Source: Hyphomicrobiales bacterium (lineage in GTDB: Bacteria; Pseudomonadota; Alphaproteobacteria; Rhizobiales; Beijerinckiaceae). Taken from it: DNA of 35,749 nucleotides. How positions within the stretch are numbered: position 1 is the first letter of the stretch; every line of letters begins with the position of its first letter. Made by a program: the position numbers and the translations under genes. Where the stretch lies: assembly GCA_947455025.1 (NCBI GenBank), contig CANGLU010000027.1, positions 1 to 35,749 on the forward strand. Reading direction: 5' to 3'. The notes under the pieces are model-generated. The model was not told the DNA's origin. It was given only the letters and a program-made list of their open reading frames with translations, and did no database searches. Positions 1 through 7,145 of the stretch are shown piece after piece.

Positions 1-398
1 CAGATTTTTAGACGCATCTTAATTTTTAATTCTTCACTTGGCGCCACTTTTGCTGCTTCTGTACCGTCCCGTGAGATTATAAAAAGTGCCGTTGCCTCAA
101 GCGCATTTACGGCATGGCGTCTCGCGGAACGGCCTTCCACACCTGCTTTTTGGGCAAAAGCCGTGCTTATGATTGCTGGCTTACCACCGGAAACTTTGTA
201 ATGCCAAAGTACCCACAGAGCCAACGGCCAAGCCTTTGCAGACATTTCTTTTGAGGCAAGGGCTGTAACGCATGCCATCGGGATATGGAGGTAGTAGTGT
301 GGGACATTCGGCGCAGGCGGTATTTTACGACGACGTTTAGCGGCTACACCATCAACCATAACACTTTCTTCAATGTAGCCTTCGGATGTGGGTTTCAT
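1..398 (-). CDS. Partial hypothetical protein, possible helix-turn-helix, last visible gene of the mobile-element operon
   Basis: An open frame begins with ATG at 398 and runs without a stop to the window edge, about 132 codons, so the C-terminus is missing. Its ATG overlaps the TGA of the DNA polymerase gene (ATGA overlap), which indicates translational coupling. The product starts MKPTSEGYIEES, has a basic KRRRK stretch near residues 21-25, then a helical region (SKEMSAKAWPLALWVLWHY) and a stretch with the feel of a winged helix (AFAQKAGVEGRSARRHAVNAL). This resembles HTH domains of plasmid or phage replication proteins, but I do not recognise the family. No function is assigned. Confidence 0.7.
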   Translation of the reverse strand, partial: MKPTSEGYIEESVMVDGVAAKRRRKIPPAPNVPHYYLHIPMACVTALASKEMSAKAWPLALWVLWHYKVSGGKPAIISTAFAQKAGVEGRSARRHAVNALEATALFIISRDGTEAAKVAPSEELKIKMRLKI

Positions 399-2296
399 TT
401 GATACCCTTCAGTGCGGAGTTGCCTTCCAGAGCCTTAGAAACGACGGCCCACATCTTATCACCCTTTTTAGGCCTCCAATTGTCGCCTGGTAAAACCCAT
501 TGACGGTCTACGGGGATTCTTGCACCTAGAATGGTTAGGGCTGCCCTTTCCATTATGTTGGCAACGAGATTGCCGACCTCTTCACGGCATGAAAGATCGC
601 AAAGAAATAAAATGGCATCATGGACAGGGCATATTACCTCCACGCCTGCCGTTGTTAGTGCCGCGCAGGTCAGACGGATAATATCGGCCCCTGTCGCCTG
701 CATTTGCCAATTCATGAGGGTGAGTGGCTTAGTGCCGTATTCTTGCCATCGCCCATTCTCAAGCACCCGTGTAGAAGGGTCCCCTACAAGCATCCGCCAA
801 CCCATTCGCGTTTCAATTGAGCCAGTTAGATAGGCGTTCTGGGCAACTTGGGCCACCCAATCCCAAAATACCTGATGGGTGGTATGATGCTGTTGGTAAA
901 TGCGCTGAGCCAGTGATAGGTCGGCTCGATAAGTTGCTGGATTGCCACCCCCAATAGCAGAGGCAATACCTTCGGATTGACGGCCATATTGAAGCCCAAG
1001 AAGCACGGGTTTTAGGACCCTGTCCCTAAATTCACCGTGTGTGGATTTAGTTGCACCGACGGGTATTAGGCCAGACCGAATACCAAGAGGGATATATACT
1101 TCGCCTCCAAGATAATCCTCAATCATATATTGGTCGCCACTTAGATAAGCGGCTATGCCATATTCTTGAGATTTAAAATCAAAATAACCGATCGCTTTGC
1201 CGTCTGGCGGGGTGACTAGCGTGCGCCACCAAGAAGCGGAGGCGGGTAAAAATTCAACGGCGCGAGGTTGGTTTCTTCCAGTCTTAGAGCGGTATGCCCC
1301 AAAACCTACCGACGCAGTATTGTCGGTGCTGAAACCTAAACGCCGATTGCCAAATTCGCGACGCCCAAGCCTTATTTTTCCATCTGAACAAATTGGAAAG
1401 GGAGATGCTTTTGGCGTCGACGCAACAGCTTCATAGACTGCCCTAAATTCTTCCATTTGCGGGTAAATTCCCGTCATGCGTCGGAAGTCTGATGATTTTG
1501 TTGAATATTGGCCGCTAGGTGTACGCGGCCAGATATCGCTAGCTCCTAAGCTTTCAACAATAGTTGCAAAGCGGTCGTACTTAAAGGTTCCTTCATTATC
1601 AAAAATTCCATAGTGCCTTACACTACTTATAAGTTCACCTTTAACGGTATCCCAATTCGTTACAATAGCGTCGTGTAGGGGAACGTTAATTGGCAAGCCG
1701 GTACGGGTCATTTTTGCCAAAGATTTTGCATATTCACCACGTAACAGTGCCTGATTTAAATAGTGTGGGTTACTAGCGCTTAGCCTATTAAATAAAGCCC
1801 AAAATAAGGCTTCGGCGTCGTCAACATCCTGTTGGCAATACGAAAGAATTTCAATTTTTTCGGCATCGCTATAGGGCGGCCCTGCAAGAATACGTTCAAT
1901 TACACTTTTTTTCTCAGTTGCTTCGCGTGCTTCAAGGCCGTTGCATTTTAATGCAGCAAGAAGCCCACCTCGCGCGCTTGACCCCATTGGGATATCTGCC
2001 TCATTCGTATCATTCATATGCTCTGCATAGGTGCAGTAAACATTTGTTGGAAATGCCCACCCCATAGCGAGGTGGGCCTCCATTTCGGCCTGCGCATTGT
2101 GTGCGATTAACATTGCGCTATGGCCAAATTCGAAGAACGGCGTGCGGTCCATTTCATCACGCCACACGCGGGTGATTTCTCCCGTAAGTAAATTTTTAGC
2201 GACGCCGCAAACGACGTCTAACCCACCGTCGGACAGCGGAATATATTCGTAGTCGACAGCAATTGGGATGAAAGGTAGGCGCACGCCGCTCTTCAT
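395..2296 (-). CDS. Phage-type family A DNA polymerase (PolA-like, with N-terminal exonuclease-like region)
   Basis: A 633-aa DNA polymerase of the PolA superfamily, presumably copying the mobile element. The C-terminal half carries the three palm/finger motifs: motif A with Asp373 (FDFKSQEYG), motif B around 424-438 with Lys429, Leu433 and Tyr437 (KPVLLGLQYG), and motif C with His559-Asp560 (CPVHDAILF). The N-terminus (VDYEY near residue 14) looks like the start of a DnaQ-type 3'-5' exonuclease; no 5'-3' nuclease domain is evident. The length suits phage or plasmid polymerases rather than the chromosomal PolA of about 900 aa. Leu433 aligns with E. coli Phe762. The ATG directly follows the TAA of the upstream gene, and the stop overlaps the next start, so it lies inside a coupled operon. 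Family is confident; its role in element replication is inferred. Confidence 0.9.
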   Translation of the reverse strand: MKSGVRLPFIPIAVDYEYIPLSDGGLDVVCGVAKNLLTGEITRVWRDEMDRTPFFEFGHSAMLIAHNAQAEMEAHLAMGWAFPTNVYCTYAEHMNDTNEADIPMGSSARGGLLAALKCNGLEAREATEKKSVIERILAGPPYSDAEKIEILSYCQQDVDDAEALFWALFNRLSASNPHYLNQALLRGEYAKSLAKMTRTGLPINVPLHDAIVTNWDTVKGELISSVRHYGIFDNEGTFKYDRFATIVESLGASDIWPRTPSGQYSTKSSDFRRMTGIYPQMEEFRAVYEAVASTPKASPFPICSDGKIRLGRREFGNRRLGFSTDNTASVGFGAYRSKTGRNQPRAVEFLPASASWWRTLVTPPDGKAIGYFDFKSQEYGIAAYLSGDQYMIEDYLGGEVYIPLGIRSGLIPVGATKSTHGEFRDRVLKPVLLGLQYGRQSEGIASAIGGGNPATYRADLSLAQRIYQQHHTTHQVFWDWVAQVAQNAYLTGSIETRMGWRMLVGDPSTRVLENGRWQEYGTKPLTLMNWQMQATGADIIRLTCAALTTAGVEVICPVHDAILFLCDLSCREEVGNLVANIMERAALTILGARIPVDRQWVLPGDNWRPKKGDKMWAVVSKALEGNSALKGIK

Positions 2297-3031
2297 TTAT
2301 GCCTCCCCGCGAATCTTAACGATAAGTGGATCGTCGCGATGCTTAATTACATTTCTCTCACCAAAAGCACGGTTAAGGATCGAAGCTGCCGATACATCTT
2401 CGGGCCATTTGGGTTCGGAAATTTCGCCTTCGGCAGTGTAATCATCATATTGCTTGTCAGTTTTGCTCCACTCCAAACGTTTCCATTTAGTACGCGCTGC
2501 TTCTACGGCATCAATTTTTTGCTCAATAGCAGAGTGATGGCGCCCAGTTGTCGGGTCAGGAACAGGTGCAAGGAATAAGTATAATGCCCCGCCCTTCGTT
2601 GCCACGAGATAGCAGACAACCTCGTGAATAGCGTTCTCAAAAGCCGTACTTTCCATCCGCAGTTCCTCCGCCAATTCTGGAAGAATGAATGTAGGCTCGT
2701 CAGAGAGAATACCCTCATCTTTAGGGTCAAAGATGTCGATTGGGCCGATCAGAACCGTCGGGTGAGTACGAAACCACCCTTTGATCCTCTTGGTAGGCTT
2801 TATGCGCGAAGGTGCTTTGACAACACGTGCCGCCGTGTTCGCTGCCGCATCACTTTTGGATTTTAAAGCAAGCTCAAAGATGCTCTCTACGGCCTTAGAT
2901 CCTGATGGGGCCTTAGGTGGAGTTTCGGGGACTGTAAGGTTACTGGTATTTTCAAGGTCAGGCATTTTAGCGGCCTCAGAATTTTCGATACGGGAAGGGT
3001 CTTCTGCTTTGGGAGGAGTCACAGGCTTCAT
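2297..3031 (-). CDS. Hypothetical mobile-element protein (244 aa)
   Basis: I do not recognise this family. The first 85 residues or so are rich in Pro, Ser, Ala and Lys and look disordered. The rest looks like a compact mixed alpha/beta domain beginning around KGWFRTHPT and ending near VIKHRDDPLIVKI. The ATG is preceded by a strong GGAGGAG ribosome-binding site and overlaps the stop of the HTH gene upstream. The polymerase ATG follows its stop with no gap. That close coupling suggests a polymerase accessory or DNA-binding function, but this is inference from position only. Confidence 0.75.
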   Translation of the reverse strand: MKPVTPPKAEDPSRIENSEAAKMPDLENTSNLTVPETPPKAPSGSKAVESIFELALKSKSDAAANTAARVVKAPSRIKPTKRIKGWFRTHPTVLIGPIDIFDPKDEGILSDEPTFILPELAEELRMESTAFENAIHEVVCYLVATKGGALYLFLAPVPDPTTGRHHSAIEQKIDAVEAARTKWKRLEWSKTDKQYDDYTAEGEISEPKWPEDVSAASILNRAFGERNVIKHRDDPLIVKIRGEA

Positions 3032-3321
3032 GACTGTTCTCCTCCGTTTTGGCAGGATGATTGCCCACCCGGCATGGCATTACCGAATTTTGCCTTTGGT
3101 AAATTACGAAGGCGACGGCGGATGCTTTCGACAGTCACCAGAGTACGGCGGCCACGCTTGATTGCGTGGAGTTCGCCGGCGGCAAGAGCACGGTAGAAAG
3201 ATGAGCGACTTTCATTGCCGCTCATACGGCGCCCTTCATCAATTGAGACAATCGTTGCCTCATTCATTTCAACCAATTTTGATTGATTTTTATGCATACT
3301 AGGCATAGCAAATAACTCCAT
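3028..3321 (-). CDS. AlpA/excisionase-like helix-turn-helix protein
   Basis: A 97-aa basic protein whose centre (SIDEGRRMSGNESRSSFYRAL, then ELHAIKRGRRTLV) has the layout of AlpA/MerR-type winged HTH proteins: a recognition helix followed by a small wing that ends in a conserved Arg/Thr strand. Such proteins in integrative elements act as excisionases or as activators of integrase expression. The C-terminal tail is Gly, Ser and Gln rich. Its stop overlaps the next start (ATGA). Internal methionines at residues 6, 9 and 19 are possible alternative starts. The short palindromes just upstream (3335-3400) are plausible binding sites for it or a partner. Family call is good; specific role is inferred. 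Confidence 0.8.
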   Translation of the reverse strand: MELFAMPSMHKNQSKLVEMNEATIVSIDEGRRMSGNESRSSFYRALAAGELHAIKRGRRTLVTVESIRRRLRNLPKAKFGNAMPGGQSSCQNGGEQS

Positions 3322-3334
3322 AAACGCTTCTTGA

Positions 3335-3397
3335 ACCCACTGTGGGTCCCCTGAAGTATTTTGGAATTTATGGAGTAAATTCCCCGGTTAAGCGGGG
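3335..3397. promoter_or_regulatory. Cluster of three short palindromes upstream of the AlpA-like gene
   Basis: The 91-bp gap between the 238-aa gene and the AlpA-like gene contains three inverted repeats. ACCCAC-T-GTGGGT lies at 3335-3347. GGAATTTA with TAAATTCC and a 5-bp spacer lies at 3363-3383. CCCCG with CGGGG and a 6-bp loop lies at 3382-3397. The first two look like operators; the third could be a weak hairpin, although no clear U-run follows on the minus strand. The repeats are read directly; operator function is inferred. Confidence 0.5.
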
Positions 3398-3412
3398 GGC
3401 TTTATCAGATTT

Positions 3413-4129
3413 TTAAGGGACGACTGTTCCGCTATGCTTTAAAGCCAATATGCAGTTAGGGACAGTTTTCTTGGCATCGTTATCGGTTGCATTTGGGCCT
3501 AGCATCCTCTTCAATTCAGTTTCTATGCCCCGATAAATTGCTAGGGATTCAGGTGGGTTTCTACTCCCCATTTCTTCGCGCCAACGCCTTATCGTTTCCC
3601 ATTTTACGAATTTGGACCCGTTGTTATTAATCAATTTTTCTTTTTCGAGCGCGCGTAAGACGAATTTACAAGCTTCTTCAACTGTTATGCCATAATGAAT
3701 GAGAACTTCCGCACACGCTGCAGCAGTCGCTTGTCTTGAAATCAAGCCTGATAATGAACGAGGGCGGGAGCCTGTTTTTTTGGTCGGTCTAAGAAATTCA
3801 GGCTTCGCACCTAGCGTAACATCGCGAATAACCGCTGCTAACATCGCAACCGGCCTTACAATGCCGCTTTGGGCTATTATCGGGTCTAGTTCCAAAAATC
3901 GTTTAACTGCAACAATAGCATCGAGGCATTCTTCGAGCGGATTAGCTGACGTCGACAAATCCTCGTTCAGCTCTTTCAAAAAAAGGATCAGGTCAAAATA
4001 ACGATCCGCCAGTTCGGCTACTTCTACTTCAACTAAAACAAATTCTTTAGCAATTATCGCCCCATCGCCTTCCTCTGGATGGCCCATTGGGGTACTTTTT
4101 AGATTCTCAGCCTCGCTATCTGTCACCAT
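3413..4129 (-). CDS. Hypothetical protein downstream of integrase (238 aa)
   Basis: A soluble 238-aa protein with no signal peptide or membrane segment. The N-terminal half is acidic and helical. A central basic patch (RPTKKTGSRPRSLSG, near residue 120) precedes a helical part containing FVKWETIRRWREEMG, which could be a DNA-binding helix pair. It lies 12 bp after the integrase stop, so the two are very probably co-transcribed. I cannot place it in a named family. Position suggests a recombination or regulatory partner of the integrase, but nothing in the sequence proves that. Confidence 0.7.
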   Translation of the reverse strand: MVTDSEAENLKSTPMGHPEEGDGAIIAKEFVLVEVEVAELADRYFDLILFLKELNEDLSTSANPLEECLDAIVAVKRFLELDPIIAQSGIVRPVAMLAAVIRDVTLGAKPEFLRPTKKTGSRPRSLSGLISRQATAAACAEVLIHYGITVEEACKFVLRALEKEKLINNNGSKFVKWETIRRWREEMGSRNPPESLAIYRGIETELKRMLGPNATDNDAKKTVPNCILALKHSGTVVP

Positions 4130-4141
4130 CTTGTCCCCCGT

Positions 4142-5422
4142 TTAATCCGCCAACCGAACAATATTTGAGTCGGGCACAATTCCAAGTTTTGGGAGCGAAG
4201 CCCGGATCGTATCGGCTACGTAAGATGGGGCGAGGTGGGCGTAGTGCTTTTCAGTCATGCGAGTGTCCGAATGTCCCAGTTGGGCGGCAATGACCCCCAT
4301 TGGCACTCCGGCCATCGCTAAAAGGCTAGCGTAGGTGTGACGGAGAACATGGAAAGTGGCGGGAGGATCAATGGCAGCGACTTTGGACGCCTCGATGAGG
4401 GGGCGTCGTTGATGCGAAGCGCCCCATTTGTCGCCGTCCTCCCGGTTAAAAATACGCGCGAGAGATGAGCGGCCTGAAGTTAATTGGCGGAAGAGGGCTT
4501 CCCCTTCATCGTTCAGGGCTATTTGTCTTGGCTTTTCGCCCTTGGTAACTCTCGCAAGAATAGTCTTGGAGTTAGCGTCAAAATCTCTGACCTGAAGGCG
4601 AGTTAATTCCCCGTAACGGCATCCGGTCAATAATGCGCCTCGAACAAGGTTCCTGAAATCCTCAGGGCAAGCATTTACAAGGCGCTCCGCTTCAGAAGGT
4701 TTAAGGTATCGGATAACTGCTGCATCCACGCCTCGAAACGGTTTCACCTTTCTCCAAGGCTCATCAGATGCAACCTTGCCCTCTTGGAAGGCATGATTTA
4801 GGGCGGCCTTTAGGATCGTAAGGACGCGGTTTGCGGTTGAACGGCGTGCCCGAACTGCGTCGGTGTCTGACAAATCCACACGGGCGGTAGCCTGTTCTGG
4901 GGCAAATTTCCTTGTTCTTATTAATTTAGGCCCCTCAGAGAGGATAAAATGCCAATCCCGAATGCGCTTTGACGTTAGTCGGCTGATTTGAATATTACCA
5001 AGATCAGGCATTATCCGAGCGTTGGCTGCATATTTATCAGCCTTTACACCTTTAGATCCACGGCGTTCCCTGGCCTTGAAATAGTCATCAAGCGCCATCG
5101 CCACCGTATAAGGGCCTTTTATAATTTCTTCTCCGCGGCCTTTCCGGACAAAAAACGTACGCGCCTTTTCCTGCGCCTGGCTAAAGGAAAGGCAAGAGGT
5201 GGCGTCTGCATCGCGGACATCGTCTGCGGCACCTATAGACTCGTAATTTTGCCGCCCACCTTCGTCCCGAAAACGTGCAATCCAAGTGCCTGCTTTGGCG
5301 CCTTTGCGATAGCCAATGGCACACCCCGTTGAAATGACATGCCAATACGGCTCACGGCGGGGCAATAGCGGATCACGTGAGGTTCGAGTGTTAAGCCGGG
5401 GGTCTTTTACGCTACGGGCCAT
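4142..5422 (-). CDS. Tyrosine site-specific recombinase (phage/ICE integrase)
   Basis: A 426-aa tyrosine recombinase that would integrate and excise the element at tRNA-Glu. The catalytic set is visible: Arg269 in LLTGCRYGELTRL, a Lys in the RVTKGEKPRQIAL beta-hairpin, HVLRHTY (His-x-x-Arg), the LGHS histidine, and nucleophile Tyr394 in EKHYAHL. The N-terminal half contains an arm-binding type domain and a SAM-like core-binding domain (about 105-215). An AAGG ribosome-binding site lies 8 bp before the ATG at 5422. It is the first gene of the leftward operon and lies 160 bp from the tRNA fragment. All active-site residues are present, so it may be functional. Confidence 0.95.
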   Translation of the reverse strand: MARSVKDPRLNTRTSRDPLLPRREPYWHVISTGCAIGYRKGAKAGTWIARFRDEGGRQNYESIGAADDVRDADATSCLSFSQAQEKARTFFVRKGRGEEIIKGPYTVAMALDDYFKARERRGSKGVKADKYAANARIMPDLGNIQISRLTSKRIRDWHFILSEGPKLIRTRKFAPEQATARVDLSDTDAVRARRSTANRVLTILKAALNHAFQEGKVASDEPWRKVKPFRGVDAAVIRYLKPSEAERLVNACPEDFRNLVRGALLTGCRYGELTRLQVRDFDANSKTILARVTKGEKPRQIALNDEGEALFRQLTSGRSSLARIFNREDGDKWGASHQRRPLIEASKVAAIDPPATFHVLRHTYASLLAMAGVPMGVIAAQLGHSDTRMTEKHYAHLAPSYVADTIRASLPKLGIVPDSNIVRLAD

Positions 5423-5456
5423 GCTGCGACCTTATTTGAGGATGGACAACCAAACA

Positions 5457-5476
5457 TACGGAAAACGTACGGAAAA
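5457..5476. repeat. Tandem direct repeat next to integrase and att site
   Basis: TACGGAAAA occurs twice, at 5457-5465 and 5468-5476, with an 11-bp period (one helical turn). It lies between the integrase start and the tRNA fragment. The position suits arm-type binding sites for the integrase, or an operator in the integrase promoter. The repeat is read directly; function is inferred. Confidence 0.5.
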
Positions 5477-5582
5477 GTCACGCAGAAACATTCAGATACG
5501 TGCTTGGAATAAATTTGTTGAAAAATATGACTTTTTATACGTTATTGGTGTCCCAGATTGTATCCAAATGTAAACGATTTCA

Positions 5583-5628
5583 CTCTTTCACGGCGAAAAC
5601 ACGGGTTCGATTCCCGTAGGGCGCGCCA
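5583..5628 (+). other. 3' fragment of tRNA-Glu(TTC), probable attachment-site duplicate (att)
   Basis: The stretch reads as the 3' part of a tRNA. It has an anticodon loop CTTTCAC (anticodon TTC) at 5585-5591, anticodon-stem strand GGCGA, variable loop AAAC, T-stem ACGGG and CCCGT around TTCGATT (5601-5617), acceptor strand AGGGCGC, discriminator G, and encoded CCA at 5626-5628. Loop, variable region and discriminator match bacterial tRNA-Glu. The expected 5' half (an acceptor strand GCGCCCT near 5553) is absent, so this is a fragment. Next to an integrase, the natural reading is the duplicate created by integration into tRNA-Glu, with the intact gene at the other end of the element, left of this window. 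Confidence 0.85.
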
Positions 5629-5722
5629 AGGAAATTTTCAATAAATCAATGGTTTATGAGGCAGTAGACTTTTTAGAGGTCTTGGCCGTCGCTTTACCAT
5701 CCTTATTACAGTCGAATTTCCC

Positions 5723-6895
5723 TTATAATTTTGTCCACCGTCCTGCTTTTGCCGATGAGGCGACCGCCGCCTCGATAAAGGCCAGTCCTTTGACGCCGTC
5801 CTGGATCGTTGGGAACAGAACGGCGGCATCAGGCTGTGTGCCGCTCCGTGATGCGTGGATTGCGTGGGCAATTTCGGTATAAATATTGGCGAACCCTTCA
5901 AGATACCCTTCCGGATGTCCCGGAGGGACGCGCGTCATACGAGCGGCTTCGGCGCCTGAGCCCGCGCCACCGCGTGTAATCGTATAGGTCGGCTTGCCGA
6001 TGGGTGAAAACTGAAGATAGTTCGGATTTTCTTGCGACCACGACAATCCGCCCTTGGTGCCATAGACGCGGATGCGCAGCGCATTTTCGTTACCAACAGC
6101 AACTTGGCTCGCCCAAAGCGTGCCTTTTGCGCCATTGGCATAATGCATGCGAACATGCGTATCGTCATCCAAGCGACGGCCTTGCACAAAGCTTGTCAGT
6201 TCGGCCGATAGTTCCACTACCGGAATATTGACGATGAAATCGGCCAGATTAAACGCGTGCGTGCCAATATCGCCGATGCATCCACCCGCACCCGAGCGCG
6301 ATGGATCAGTGCGCCAATCGGCTTGCTTTTGTCCCGTTTGCTCAAGCGGTTCGGCTAGCCAATCTTGGGGATACTCGATTTGAACAACCCGGATTTCGCC
6401 CAGTTCCCCGGCGGCGATCATCGATCGGGCCTGTCGCACCATGGGGTAGCCCGTGTAATTATGGGTAACGGCAAAAATCTTACCGGATTTTTCAGCGGCC
6501 GCCTGCAATTTCAACGCTTCTTTGAGCGAGGTCGTTAAAGGTTTATCGCAAATGACATGGATGCCGGCTTTTAAAAATGCCAGCGCGGGGCCGGCATGCA
6601 TATGGTTTGGCGTCACAATGGCGACGGCTTCAATGCCATCTTTGCGGCGCCCTTCTTTTTTGGCCATTTATTCATAGGTGCCATAGACACGTTTCGGGTC
6701 GAGGCCAAGAGACGCGCCGGACCGCAATGATTTTTCGGGCGTCGAACTTAATGCCCCGGCCACAAAGCTGTAGTGATCGTCCATTCGTGCCGCCAAACGA
6801 TGAATGGCGCCGATAAAGGCACCTTCACCGCCACCGACCATGCCGAGGCGAATGCGACCGCCGATGCTACCGTCATCTTTTCCTGTAATCGCCAT
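5723..6895 (-). pseudogene. Gfo/Idh/MocA-family oxidoreductase interrupted by an in-frame stop
   Basis: Two consecutive frames, 6895-6668 (75 aa) and 6667-5723 (314 aa), are in the same phase and separated only by a TAA at 6670-6668. Together they make a normal 390-codon NAD(P)-dependent oxidoreductase. The first piece holds the Rossmann nucleotide-binding motif ([12 protein letters not shown]). The second holds AIVTPNHMH, the CDKP motif and the C-terminal substrate domain. The break falls in the Rossmann domain, and one base change from GAA would explain it. An ATG follows the stop immediately (TAAATG), so reinitiation is conceivable, but a product lacking the nucleotide loop would not bind NAD. 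A sequencing error cannot be excluded. Substrate unknown, likely a sugar or inositol. Confidence 0.85.
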
Positions 6896-7105
6896 CGTGT
6901 CCGTTTCCCTCTGCGGTCGTTTTTATAAATGCGGGGCATTCGTTTGATTAGCTTTTATAGAGCTCATTGCCGTCGAAATCGTCAATGGCTAATTACATGT
7001 CCTGATTTCGGCATCGTTTGAGAATATTAGACCCAATCTGCGTACTTCGACGAAGCGTTGGTCGAATATGCGATTTGCCGTCGTTCTGGCCTAAATCTTG
7101 CTGAG

Positions 7106-7139
7106 AGGATCACATCTTTCTTTGAATGGCTGTGATCCT
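7106..7139 (+). promoter_or_regulatory. Perfect 9-bp inverted repeat just before the EF-hand gene
   Basis: AGGATCACA at 7106-7114 and TGTGATCCT at 7131-7139 are exact reverse complements with a 16-bp spacer, ending 6 bp before the ATG at 7146. The left arm includes the only Shine-Dalgarno-like stretch (GAGAGGA, 7103-7109), so folding in mRNA would affect translation; alternatively it is an operator. The rest of the 250-bp gap 6896-7145 shows nothing else I can identify, though it must hold divergent promoters. Confidence 0.55.
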
Positions 7140-7145
7140 GGCTAA

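Noticed and set aside
5553-5628. A complete tRNA gene at the integrase end
   Set aside because: Only the 3' part from the anticodon loop onward fits. The expected 5' acceptor strand and D-arm are absent upstream.
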